The notes beneath the pieces were generated by a model. The model did not search any database, was not told where the DNA came from, and saw nothing but the letters and a program-made list of their open reading frames with translations. A DNA stretch of 64,000 nucleotides from Paraburkholderia aspalathi (GTDB lineage Bacteria; Pseudomonadota; Gammaproteobacteria; Burkholderiales; Burkholderiaceae). The DNA lies in NCBI RefSeq assembly GCF_900116445.1, contig NZ_FPBH01000003.1:487447-551446 (forward strand), given 5' to 3'. Both the position numbers and the translations under genes were made by a program. Positions 25,933-34,802 of this stretch are shown here, one piece after another. Position 1 is the stretch's first letter, and every line of letters begins with the position of its first letter.

Positions 25933-27240
25933 TCAGGGCTGCAGCCACGCGCCCGACATGACGATCATCGACAGTAGCTTGAGCGTATTGCCGTAGTAGT
26001 CGTTGTTCTCCAGGCTCTGGCCGCGCAGGTTTTCCCAGATCGCGTTCAGCCATTCCTGGTTGTCCGAGTTAATCATCGCCGACACGCCTAACGCGGAAAC
26101 AAAAGCCAGGCTGTTCCTGCCCTCAGCCGCGACGGGCACGCCATTCAGATGGTAGGTACTGGCGAACGACGCGGGGTCTCCACCCGTGGCGGATCGCGCC
26201 CAACGGTTGAACGTGCCGAGTACATTAAACGCACGCGGCTCGCCGTAGAGTAGATAATCCATCCCGACCCGCCACGGATAGCGAGCCGCGTTCCACGAAT
26301 ACTCGCCGTCTCTCGGGTCCCCGACCAAACGTGGTTTCGCGGGCCTGGGCTCCCCATCCAGGTGGAAGATAAAGTCCGGCATCAACGCAGTTTTCGGGCT
26401 GTAGTGTTGCTGGATCTCGCTGACGATCACATAGGTTCGGTCACGGACCGCCAGCCATCGTGCATCGCCGCTGTCGGTGAAGAAAGCCGTCAGGTGCGAC
26501 TGCATGAAATCGGATGACCGTGTCGTGTATTCGATCTCCGGGTCGCCATCTGTTCCGGCCCAATCACCGATCATCAGGTGTTTGCCTGCGGGGTGCACTT
26601 CATACTGCAGAATGGCTTGCATCACTTCCCGCGCTTCCTGGCGGTAGTTGATCGCGCCGTCGCTGCCCCATTGGCGGTCGGCCAGCAACAATGCATACGC
26701 AATGTCCAGATCGCCGTCGGTCGCACTGACTTTCCCGCGGAACGTGCCGCCCGAGTTGGCGCAACCTTCTACCTGATTCCAGGCCATCAGATGCGGGCTC
26801 GACACCGCGGGGTGGTCGCGGAAGTACCGGACCATACCGTCGAAGATGTCGCGAGCGTCGTTGTCATGTGCCGCCATCATGACGGTGATCAACATGCCAT
26901 AACCGTGGGCTTCCGATACGGTGATTGTCTTCGGCGCCGTATCGCCGCCAACAGGTCGGTGGTCCGCATTGACCTTGACGAAATAGCGCCCGTCTCCACA
27001 TTCCTGCACCACATACCTGGTTCGCCATTCTCTATAGAATGCCCGCACCTGGCTGTCACGTTCAGCCGCTGAAATATGGTTGGGCAGAATCGTGCCCCCA
27101 ACATAGGGTTTTGCCGTCAAGACTTTCTGCACCCTGCGCTTTGCCGGTTCGGGTCTGGCAGTCGCATCATCGCCGCCACCGCAGGCGCCGAGGCACGCTG
27201 TTACGCAAAGAATCATGAACTTTGATTTGATGTCCCGCAT
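25933..27240 (-). CDS. GH8 family glycoside hydrolase, lipoprotein
   Basis: 435 residues. N-terminal lipobox LGAC (Cys20) after MILCVTACLGAC, so probably lipid-anchored in the envelope. GH8 features: VSEAHGYGMLITVMMA (catalytic Glu), AWNQVEG and ATDGDLDIAYALLLADRQWG, which fits the family signature with its catalytic Asp. GH8 enzymes cleave beta-1,4 glucans such as cellulose or chitosan. Cellulose operons carry one (BcsZ), but no bcs synthase is present here. With a deacetylase, transferase and two-component pair alongside, trimming of an exopolysaccharide is likely. Confidence 0.88.
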   Translation of the reverse strand: MRDIKSKFMILCVTACLGACGGGDDATARPEPAKRRVQKVLTAKPYVGGTILPNHISAAERDSQVRAFYREWRTRYVVQECGDGRYFVKVNADHRPVGGDTAPKTITVSEAHGYGMLITVMMAAHDNDARDIFDGMVRYFRDHPAVSSPHLMAWNQVEGCANSGGTFRGKVSATDGDLDIAYALLLADRQWGSDGAINYRQEAREVMQAILQYEVHPAGKHLMIGDWAGTDGDPEIEYTTRSSDFMQSHLTAFFTDSGDARWLAVRDRTYVIVSEIQQHYSPKTALMPDFIFHLDGEPRPAKPRLVGDPRDGEYSWNAARYPWRVGMDYLLYGEPRAFNVLGTFNRWARSATGGDPASFASTYHLNGVPVAAEGRNSLAFVSALGVSAMINSDNQEWLNAIWENLRGQSLENNDYYGNTLKLLSMIVMSGAWLQP

Positions 27241-27383
27241 GAGCTTCCCAGTCGGTTCGTTGCAGACAAGTTGTGATCGAGCGTAGCATCAACATCGCAG
27301 TCAGCGCACAACGTCTGAAACGAGCATAAGTGACAGGCATACGCAGTGTTGTCACCGCGCGTAACAGGGCAACCGCCGCGGGG

Positions 27384-28679
27384 TCATGCGGGCAACGGCA
27401 GGGTCACACGGAAGCACGCACCGCCCAAAGCGCTGGTTGAAATGCCGATGCTGCCGCCCTGCAAATACACCGCGCGCCGTACCAGCGCGAGTCCGAGTCC
27501 GAATCCCGAGCTCTCTTCACCACCGGCCGCGAGCCTGACAAAAGGTTCGAACACGCGTTCGCGGTCTTCCGCGGCAATGCCGGGGCCATCGTCCTCGACC
27601 TCCAGGATCATCTGCCGCGTCTCGTCGAGGCGGGCACCCACAATGACGTGGGAGCGACCATGCGCGAGCGCGTTCTCAAGGAGATTGCGGGCAATCAGAT
27701 GCAGCAGGTCTCTGTCGGCAGTGAACTGGAGATGTTCCGGTTGTGCGGTGACGTTGATCACAAAACCTTTGTCGTCGACATCCATGCGCTCTTCACGCAG
27801 CCATGTCAGAACCGCGATAGGTTCGCGGGCAACGCGCGCTGGTGCATCGGTCAGTCTGGCGAAACGTAGACTCGCGCGTACAAGCGATTCGAGTCGGTCG
27901 ACATCCAGTTGCAGTCGTTCCTGGAGACGGTTCCGGGTTGCGACGTCCTCGCTCCTGCCGAGCAGCATCATGGCAAAGCGCATTCGCGCAAGCGGGGTAC
28001 GCAACTCGTGCGAGACCGCTTGCGACACCTCCTTGTGACGCTCGCTCATCGCAGACAGGTCTTCGACATGCCTGCGCATAGCGAGCACCAGCGGCATCCA
28101 TTCCCTGTCGACGGCGGGCAGCATGATGGCCGGCGAGCGCGCCATGTCAGAAAGGCAGGCAGTGATCTCCTGCAAGTCGCGGCACCATCGTTGCTTGCGC
28201 CGCCAGGCGACGACTGAAAAGCCCAGGATGGGAGCACTTGCGGTTACGGCGGTCAAAAGAAAAACCGGAGAACCCAGTACATCCGTCAGCGCAGCGCTGC
28301 CCCACATCGGCCCGAACTGAATCAACGTGTCGTCGTCGAGTGAGAAGTAGGCGATCTCCTCATCACTGTTCTGTGCGGCCTGCTGATGCAGGAGCATGGT
28401 GCGCGCTTGCGGCGGCAGCTCGACGCTGTCGGCTGCAACTAGCTCGATCGGATACTGGAAGTGCTGGCGTAGCAGTATCAACCGCTGCTCGCGCTGCGCC
28501 GTCGACAGCGGTCGAAGTTGCTCCGCAAGCAGGTAGCCGGGTCCGGTCATCAACTGGCGGAAACTGTACTCGCTGATGCCGACCGCAGCGGAGGCCGACA
28601 GCCACAACAGGCCAAGGATTGAGCCAGTCCATCCGACGCCGATCACAATGATCGACCAACGTCTCAGTGAAAGCCGCAT
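27384..28679 (-). CDS. Membrane sensor histidine kinase
   Basis: 431 residues. TM1 about 9-33, periplasmic sensor about 35-135, TM2 about 137-158, a HAMP-like linker, and a dimerisation domain with phospho-acceptor His224 in AVSHELRTPLARMRF. ATPase domain N-box RNLLENALAHG, G1 EDDGPGI, G2 GFGLGLALVRR. The architecture and short linker resemble RstB-type kinases. GAGGAG lies before ATG 28679, which starts 3 bp after the response-regulator stop, so the two are coupled. The 100-residue sensor region has no recognisable ligand fold. Confidence 0.9.
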   Translation of the reverse strand: MRLSLRRWSIIVIGVGWTGSILGLLWLSASAAVGISEYSFRQLMTGPGYLLAEQLRPLSTAQREQRLILLRQHFQYPIELVAADSVELPPQARTMLLHQQAAQNSDEEIAYFSLDDDTLIQFGPMWGSAALTDVLGSPVFLLTAVTASAPILGFSVVAWRRKQRWCRDLQEITACLSDMARSPAIMLPAVDREWMPLVLAMRRHVEDLSAMSERHKEVSQAVSHELRTPLARMRFAMMLLGRSEDVATRNRLQERLQLDVDRLESLVRASLRFARLTDAPARVAREPIAVLTWLREERMDVDDKGFVINVTAQPEHLQFTADRDLLHLIARNLLENALAHGRSHVIVGARLDETRQMILEVEDDGPGIAAEDRERVFEPFVRLAAGGEESSGFGLGLALVRRAVYLQGGSIGISTSALGGACFRVTLPLPA

Positions 28680-28682
28680 GAA

Positions 28683-29381
28683 CTACTCCTCGCCCGATAG
28701 CTCGGCAAACAGGTAGCCCTGCGTAGTGATGGTGCGGATCGTCACAGGGCAATCCAGGTTCGCCAGCTTCTTCCGCAGCCGGGACACACGCATATCGATC
28801 GAACGATTGAGGCCGTCGTACTCCACGCCACGGAGGTTCTGAAGCAATTGTTCCCGATTGAGCGGCGTGCCGGCATGGCGAGCGAAAATCGACAGGAGGT
28901 CGAACTCCGCCACCGAAAACGCGACAGCTTTATCGTCCAGCCAGGCCCTTCGAGCATGGAGGTCTAGCCGGAAATGCCCGAACGTGTGGTCGAACACCCG
29001 GCCAGGTTTGGGACGGCGAATGTCCCTTCGCAACAAGGCGCGAATGCGGGCCACGAGCAAGAGAGGATCGATCGGTTTGACGACAAAGTCGTCGGCGCCG
29101 ACATGGAAGCCCATCAACTGTTCTACGTCCTCGTCCAGTGCCGTCATCATGAGAATCCGCCCTGAATAGGAGGACCGAATCTCGCGGCATAGGGAGAATC
29201 CATCCATGCCCGGCAACATGACGTCCATAACGAGCAGGTCCGGGCGTACTGCATCGATCATCTTCACAGCCACGTCGCCGCGGTGAGCTATCACAACCTC
29301 GAAATTTTCGGAGCGCAGAAACTCAGCCGTCAATGCTGCGAGCGGAAGGTCGTCTTCGATCAACAGGAGCGTGTCTGGCAT
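28683..29381 (-). CDS. OmpR/RstA-type response regulator
   Basis: 232 residues. Receiver about 4-115 with Asp53 (LLVMDVMLPGMDG), conserved Thr and Lys (MMTALDED, VVKPIDP). C-terminal winged helix about 135-230 (FSVAEFDLLSIFARHAGTPLNREQLL, SIDMRVSRLRKKL, TQGYLF). ATG 29381 taken from the conserved MPDTLLLIEDD start; the much longer frame continues into the deacetylase region antisense. It sits between the deacetylase gene (31 bp) and its kinase (3 bp). Likely targets include this operon itself. Confidence 0.9.
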   Translation of the reverse strand: MPDTLLLIEDDLPLAALTAEFLRSENFEVVIAHRGDVAVKMIDAVRPDLLVMDVMLPGMDGFSLCREIRSSYSGRILMMTALDEDVEQLMGFHVGADDFVVKPIDPLLLVARIRALLRRDIRRPKPGRVFDHTFGHFRLDLHARRAWLDDKAVAFSVAEFDLLSIFARHAGTPLNREQLLQNLRGVEYDGLNRSIDMRVSRLRKKLANLDCPVTIRTITTQGYLFAELSGEE

Positions 29382-29412
29382 GGTGGCGCAGCGTCCATCG
29401 TGTAGAGAATTC

Positions 29413-30273
29413 TCATAGACGCACGCCCTTTCTGAATTCTCTAAGTCGTTTGAACCAGTAATAAGCGGCGCCCCACTGCGGATGCTGATAGCGGCGTACT
29501 TTTCGCGCCAGCCACTCCGCGCTCTTGCCGTTGTCCGCCATACGATGAATCTCGTATGGATCGCTACCCGCGTGATTGCGGCGAGTGTTCCTCGTTGTGT
29601 ATAGATATTCGAAACCAGCGACCCGAGCAGCCGCGATATAGTCGTCGTCGTAATAGCCTTCTGGCCAGCACAGATGCGTCGATACCATACCCAGGCGATC
29701 GGCCAGAATACATTTAGATATTTCGATATCCTGTGCGATGCGATGCCGCTTGCTGACCGAATCACTGCACAATATGTCCCAGCGGCGATGACTGTGCGTA
29801 TGGCTGTGGAACTCGAAAGTTCCGGCCTTACGCATGAGTTCGATCTCGCTCCAACGCACCGTGACATCGTCCGATCGGCCAGCCTGGACGCGTTGCTCGC
29901 ACTCTGCGTGCGACATGCTCCTGGCCGCGCGAGCTGTGATGACGGGTCGAACTGGACCGTCATGAATGCGACCAGTCACCAGAAACATAACGGCATTGAA
30001 ACCGTAGCGCTCGAGACATGGATGCGCGTGAATATAGTTGTCCAGGTATCCGTCGTCGAATGTCAGAAGAATCGATTTATCAGGCATGGGCGCACCGCGC
30101 AGGAAGCGCGCGAATTCGTCCGCGGTGAGCGTGACATATCCGTTGTGTGCCAGCCAGTGCATCTGTGATTCGAAACACTCGGGTGAGATATTCAGCGAGC
30201 CATTCGACTCTGAAACATGGTGGTACATGAGTACCGGCAGCGAGAGAGCGAACGATTCCATCGATGATTTCAT
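29413..30273 (-). CDS. Polysaccharide deacetylase (NodB domain)
   Basis: 286 residues. NodB motifs: MYHHVS near the start (N-terminal His pair), LTFDDGYLDNY (catalytic Asp and metal Asp), FHSHTHSHRRW (metal His), CWPEGYYDDDYIAAAR, and ARVAGFEYLYTTR. Removes acetyl groups from N-acetylhexosamine polymers. There is no clear signal peptide, so localisation is uncertain. It is first in the run deacetylase - regulator - kinase - GH8 - transferase, and its upstream region contains three perfect inverted repeats. Confidence 0.85.
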   Translation of the reverse strand: MKSSMESFALSLPVLMYHHVSESNGSLNISPECFESQMHWLAHNGYVTLTADEFARFLRGAPMPDKSILLTFDDGYLDNYIHAHPCLERYGFNAVMFLVTGRIHDGPVRPVITARAARSMSHAECEQRVQAGRSDDVTVRWSEIELMRKAGTFEFHSHTHSHRRWDILCSDSVSKRHRIAQDIEISKCILADRLGMVSTHLCWPEGYYDDDYIAAARVAGFEYLYTTRNTRRNHAGSDPYEIHRMADNGKSAEWLARKVRRYQHPQWGAAYYWFKRLREFRKGVRL

Positions 30274-30619
30274 CTACTATGAAATTCCAGATTTTCAGAG
30301 CGATTACCAGGCGGAAATCCAGACCTCTCTGTTGACGAGATCGGGCAAATCAACTATTGCTGTCGACTGTGTATTACCGTTTTTTACAAGAACGGGCGAA
30401 TGTTAGACGGAAGTATTTCTTCCGTCCACGAGCCGTTTGTCTGGATTTGTGTACTTTTGTCGCGAGCTATGCGCTTGATGCGGCATGGACGAAAAGTCGT
30501 CCAGATTTGACGCGGGGTGCGTTACGACGATTGGTCGTAACGCACCCGCATGAGGTACGTATCGCTACGGCGTTGCATGGTCAGAACGCCGCTATTTTGC
30601 CGACACTTGCAGTCAGACT
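30274..30619. promoter_or_regulatory. Hairpin-rich region upstream of the polysaccharide operon
   Basis: Three perfect inverted repeats: GACGGAAG-N5-CTTCCGTC (30406-30426), GGACGA-AAAG-TCGTCC (30487-30502), and a 14-bp pair GGGTGCGTTACGAC / GTCGTAACGCACCC with a 5-base loop (30515-30547). None is followed by a T run on either strand. The region lies between two same-strand genes: after the CNB-TrxR-like stop and before the deacetylase start. It may carry operators or a structured mRNA leader. Confidence 0.55.
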
Positions 30620-32293
30620 TCACTCATACAGAGCCAAATATTCATGCAGCGACTGAAGGACAGCGGCGCCCTCTCCGACAGCAGCTGCGACCCTCTTCAC
30701 CGAACCACTGCGAACGTCACCAACTGCAAAGATGCCCTGTCGGCTCGTCTCCAGAAATCGAGGCGGACGATCTGGCGGACACGCCTTAAGTGCATCGGTG
30801 CCGGTGAGCACGAAGCCGTTCTTGTCCAGTGCAACACAATCGCCGAGCCAGCCGGTACTGGGCTGCGCACCAAGAAACAGGAAGACGTGCCGGATCGGCT
30901 TTTGTTCGACCTGCCCTTGCCGGTCCCATTTGACCGATTCAAGCCGCTCATCGCCGTACAGTTCTACGACCTGAGTCCGCTGATGAACGGTAATGTTGGA
31001 CGCCGCATCGATCCGTCGGATCAGATAATTCGACATGCTCGTAGCGAGTCCGTCACCGCGAATCACGATGTGGACATGCCGCGCAAATCCCGCGAGGAAA
31101 ACGGCTGCCTGACCGGCTGAATTTCCGCCGCCGACGATGATCAATTCTTCGTTGGCACAAAACGCGGCTTCCATGAACGTGGCGCTGTAGTAAACGCCGC
31201 GCCCCTCGAAATTCTCAAGGCGGTCGAGCGGCGGTTTCCGATAACGCGCGCCAGTCGCAACGACAACAGCGCGGGCATATACGTGCTCGTCGTAGTTGAG
31301 CCGAATGTGAAAAGGCGGTGCGTCCTGGCAATCGATGCCGAGCGCTTCAATGGGCACGCCGACCTCAGCGCCGAATTTTCGGCATTGCGACAGGCCGCGC
31401 CCGGCAAGCGCTTGACCCGAGATACCCGTTGGGAACCCGAAGTAATTTTCTATCTTCGAACTTGTACCCGCCTGGCCACCCGGCGCTTTGGTGTCGAGAA
31501 CCGCGACCTTCAAGCCTTCGGAGGCCGCGTATACCGCGGCCGCAAGACCTGCCGGTCCGGCGCCTACCACGACCACGTCGAACCGCTCGCCATTCAGCTT
31601 GTCGGGACTGAGACCAACGGCATCGGCCACGGCGCGGTGGGTCGGGCTCTTCAGGACGTGACCTTGTCGCGTGATGACCACCGGAATATCCGCTTCCGTC
31701 GCGCCATTGCGTTCGAGAAGCGCTTGCGCCTCCTGATGGTCGACGATATCGAAGTAGGCCGATGGCTGACCGTTGCGGCTCAGAAAATGCCGAAGACGGA
31801 ACGTGGCCGCGGACGCCGCACTGCCAATGACCAGAATACCTCCGCTCTGGTCCTGAATAAAAGCGACCCGGCGCAGAATGAACGCACGCATGATCGTTTC
31901 GCTCAATTCGGCTTCTGCGATGACGAGCGCGCGCAGCGATTCCTCGTCGATTACGATGACTTCGCAATCACTGGTGGCGCGCGCCGATGCCACCGCGGCG
32001 CGGCCGGCAAGTGTTCCGACCTCACCGGTGAAGCAGCCTGGACCGTGCGAACCCAGCACGTGGAGAGCGTCTCCGGAGCCTCTCGTCGCCTCGATCGTCC
32101 CTGAGACGATCGCGAACATGGGAATGTGCCGGTCACCTTCGGAGAACAGCACGTCGCCCGTGTTCAGCCTGCGGCGCTCACCGTACCTCTCCAATAGTGC
32201 AAACTGTCTTTCATTCAGTATTGGAAAAATCTGGTGGTGGCGGCTGCCGCCTGACACCAGGTCTCCAAATCCGCCTGACGATTTATCGCTCAT
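30620..32293 (-). CDS. Cyclic-nucleotide-binding domain fused to thioredoxin-reductase-like flavoprotein
   Basis: 557 residues. CNB domain about 20-145 (LNTGDVLFSEGDRHIPMFAIVSG, GCFTGEVGTLAGRAAVASARA); thioredoxin-like middle about 150-230; thioredoxin-reductase fold about 238-557 with FAD site VVGAGPAGLAAAVYAASEG, NADPH site IIVGGGNSAGQAAVFLAG and GIFAVGDVRSGSVKRVA. The redox CATC of true thioredoxin reductases is replaced by SATF (VYYSATFMEAAF), so disulfide exchange on thioredoxin is not expected. GAGGAAA precedes the ATG. It is 12 bp downstream of marR, its probable co-transcribed regulator. Confidence 0.9.
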   Translation of the reverse strand: MSDKSSGGFGDLVSGGSRHHQIFPILNERQFALLERYGERRRLNTGDVLFSEGDRHIPMFAIVSGTIEATRGSGDALHVLGSHGPGCFTGEVGTLAGRAAVASARATSDCEVIVIDEESLRALVIAEAELSETIMRAFILRRVAFIQDQSGGILVIGSAASAATFRLRHFLSRNGQPSAYFDIVDHQEAQALLERNGATEADIPVVITRQGHVLKSPTHRAVADAVGLSPDKLNGERFDVVVVGAGPAGLAAAVYAASEGLKVAVLDTKAPGGQAGTSSKIENYFGFPTGISGQALAGRGLSQCRKFGAEVGVPIEALGIDCQDAPPFHIRLNYDEHVYARAVVVATGARYRKPPLDRLENFEGRGVYYSATFMEAAFCANEELIIVGGGNSAGQAAVFLAGFARHVHIVIRGDGLATSMSNYLIRRIDAASNITVHQRTQVVELYGDERLESVKWDRQGQVEQKPIRHVFLFLGAQPSTGWLGDCVALDKNGFVLTGTDALKACPPDRPPRFLETSRQGIFAVGDVRSGSVKRVAAAVGEGAAVLQSLHEYLALYE

Positions 32294-32305
32294 GGTTGCG
32301 TTTCC

Positions 32306-32806
32306 TCAGCTTTGGCGACGCGATCGGGGTTTACGCGGACGGCCTTCCGGCTCTGGCTCAGAAGGGATCACGTACGGCTCGAGTTCCATCAGGATCTCGT
32401 CGAGCCTGATGCGCAATTCCTTTGGCACTCGCGCCATCATCTCAGCATAGGCCTCGGTTGTTACCTGGCGCATGGCTTCTATTCTTTTCAGGCCATCAGG
32501 CGTCAATTCAACACACTTCTGCCTGCGATCCTCGGCCGCCTCCTGACGATCCACCACGCCTTCCCTATACAGCCCGTCGACCATACGACTGGCCGCAGCA
32601 TGACTCAGGCCAGTTGCCTCGGCCAGTTCAGCAATGGTCTGCGAATCGTGGTGATGGAGGTGAAACAGGGAGATGACGCGCGCGAAGGTCACGTCGCCGC
32701 TTAACATCGTCGACGCGTGGTGAAACACCCGCGAGGCAACCAGTCCATACAGGAGTTCGAGTTTGCGCCCGATGCCGGTTGCACTACCTTTCATGCGCCT
32801 GTCCAT
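32306..32806 (-). CDS. MarR-family transcriptional regulator
   Basis: 166 residues. Winged helix about 35-115 (SQTIAELAEATGLSHAAASRMVDGLYREGVVDRQEAAEDRRQKCVELTPDG), long flanking helices for dimerisation, basic tail RPRKPRSRRQS. ATG 32806 or 32794 are both possible. It is directly upstream of the CNB-TrxR-like gene, which it probably controls. MarR members of this kind often sense phenolics or oxidants through a Cys; a Cys lies in the wing-following strand (RQKCVEL). Confidence 0.88.
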   Translation of the reverse strand: MDRRMKGSATGIGRKLELLYGLVASRVFHHASTMLSGDVTFARVISLFHLHHHDSQTIAELAEATGLSHAAASRMVDGLYREGVVDRQEAAEDRRQKCVELTPDGLKRIEAMRQVTTEAYAEMMARVPKELRIRLDEILMELEPYVIPSEPEPEGRPRKPRSRRQS

Positions 32807-33257
32807 TTCCGACGAATATTTGCATTGCGATACCCTGTGTTGACAGATTCCTCGCCACGGCCTGCCGCGTGAGCGCAGCGGGAAGGCGTGCATGCCGGCA
32901 CACCTTCGATGCGTGGGGACTGTTCAGGTTGGATTTTCGCAGATATTCGCGGAAAGGACGTCAGTTGTATGCGCGCACACATCTAGTGCAGTCTGACTGT
33001 TCTCGCAGGTAGGCATTGTGTCCAACATGGGTTGGGCTGGTGCCGCGTGCTCGACACCAGTTCACTCCAGGCACAGCACGGTTAGTCGTTGCGCAACTTC
33101 CACTTTCCGTCGACGATCTCGACGATTACCCTCGCGCGCCGATCAAGACCATTGTGATCCGCTTTAGTCGTGTTCATGACGCCATGAGACAGGGGCAAGT
33201 CCTTGACGCAAACGCGCAGGAAATCGTTATTCGCTATTGGCAGGTATACACGCGTGT
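32807..33257. other. Gap between marR and the tannase-like gene
   Basis: Only short frames without recognisable domains. A minus-strand stretch at 33082-33180 encodes NTTKADHNGLDRRARVIVEI then VDGKWKLRND and resembles the C-terminal tail of SnoaL/NTF2-like proteins. No full gene can be built around it. The marR promoter should lie at the left part. Confidence 0.4.
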
Positions 33258-34802
33258 CTAGCTTGCGGCGCAGGTGTAGCTGGCCGCGGCGCTCACGCTG
33301 CCGGAGCCCGAATAGTGCGGCACGGTTGGGTACGGGCAGTCCGGCAGGGACGACGTCACATTGCCGTTGGAATCGAATTTCGTCAGTACCAGTTGCCCTG
33401 GGGCGGTACCCTGTTCGACCCACGCGATCATCGCGCCGAGATAGTCCGTCTGATCAGGACCGTTGCCACCGAGTACGTGGCCCACTCCTGGTTCGAGATA
33501 GAAGCGCGCATTGCCTCCAGCGGACCCGGCAAGCTGCACGACGGTTTGCCAGTTACGCAGATGGTCTCGTGGTGAAATCAACGGGTCGGCTGCGCCGTTG
33601 AACGAAATCAGTTTTTTGCCTGCCATCAGGTATTGCGCGATGGCCTGCAGGTTGTGATCCGCTCCGACGTTTTGCAGCCCTGCGGCAATGACCGGATACG
33701 AGGTGTCGACGTTGAAGTTCGCTTGCAGACTGCCTGATACCGTTGCGGGCAGCAGCCAATTCGCATTGCCCGTGGCAATCGCCGCGAAGCCGCCACCCAG
33801 CCCGCCATACGAGCCGACGCCGAACATGGAGCCGAAGTCCGCCCAGTTGTACCCGGAAAACAGTAACTGGCCGCCGCTTGTCGACAATGGCGCGACTATT
33901 CGCTGCACGGTTTGCAACTGCGCTGCCGAAAGACAGGTTGCCGCGGGCGCACCGGATGCACCACACTGCAGGGTCGATGGATCAAAGGTACAGGCAGCAG
34001 GATTCAGAATCACGCCGTTGGCATTCCCGCATTGCGCGACTGCCGCGGAATACGCTGCTGTCCACTGAGCACTTGAGGGCATCGCAGCGGAACCGGCAAG
34101 CGTTGCAATATTGAGCATCGCCGTTACCTGGGTTCCCATATTCATGGTCTCGTCGCCGGCGATAATGCCGTCGTAGTCTCCCGGCTGATTCTGGGCGGCA
34201 AGATAGGCCTCGCGGCCACCGTTCGACGCGCCGCTGAAGTACGTATATTTCGGCGCGGAACCGTAAAAGGCGGCAATCACTGCCTTGGCGAAATGAACCG
34301 TGATTCCCGTCGATGCATACGCGTAGTCCTTCTCCGCCGTTGCATTCGTCAGCAGATCCGCCGGATTGCCGGTGCGGTTTCCGCCATTCGAAGCGGTATA
34401 GGCGATCCCACGGACCAAGGGCTTGATGAGCGGAAATTGTGCGGATGTTGCTTCGACCGTGGGGATGCTTCCGTCGAAACCACCGCCACCTTGCTGGAGC
34501 AGCCGCTTCGACCAGTTGTCGGGAAGATCGACCTCGATGTCGAGTGTGGTACTGGCAGCTCCCGTTGCGCTGACCTTGCAATAACCCGGGTTGCCACCTG
34601 CGGCAGCAATGCGTGAAGTTGCCGTCACCGTAATGCCATTGAACTGCTGGCCGTTTATTTTCGTGCACAGCGCTGCATAGTCGACTGGCGCCGGCGACGC
34701 GACATTGTCAGAACTGCCACACCCCGAAAGTGCGAGGACGCACCCTCCCACCGCCAGTGCGACAACGAGTCGCCTGGCATTGCATTCAATCCAGCTCTTC
34801 AC
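33258..34802 (-). CDS. Tannase/feruloyl esterase-family lipoprotein
   Basis: 514 residues. Lipobox LSGC (Cys28). Alpha/beta-hydrolase with nucleophile in FSGASNGGREAYLAA, acid in FNGAADPLISPRD and His in EPGVGHVLGG. The family normally carries a disulfide between Cys residues next to the Ser and the His (CS-D-HC). Here both positions are Ala and Val. Such enzymes hydrolyse gallate or hydroxycinnamate esters of plant polymers. GTG start at 34802 with GGAGA before it. Fits the aromatic catabolic surroundings. Confidence 0.85.
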   Translation of the reverse strand: MKSWIECNARRLVVALAVGGCVLALSGCGSSDNVASPAPVDYAALCTKINGQQFNGITVTATSRIAAAGGNPGYCKVSATGAASTTLDIEVDLPDNWSKRLLQQGGGGFDGSIPTVEATSAQFPLIKPLVRGIAYTASNGGNRTGNPADLLTNATAEKDYAYASTGITVHFAKAVIAAFYGSAPKYTYFSGASNGGREAYLAAQNQPGDYDGIIAGDETMNMGTQVTAMLNIATLAGSAAMPSSAQWTAAYSAAVAQCGNANGVILNPAACTFDPSTLQCGASGAPAATCLSAAQLQTVQRIVAPLSTSGGQLLFSGYNWADFGSMFGVGSYGGLGGGFAAIATGNANWLLPATVSGSLQANFNVDTSYPVIAAGLQNVGADHNLQAIAQYLMAGKKLISFNGAADPLISPRDHLRNWQTVVQLAGSAGGNARFYLEPGVGHVLGGNGPDQTDYLGAMIAWVEQGTAPGQLVLTKFDSNGNVTSSLPDCPYPTVPHYSGSGSVSAAASYTCAAS

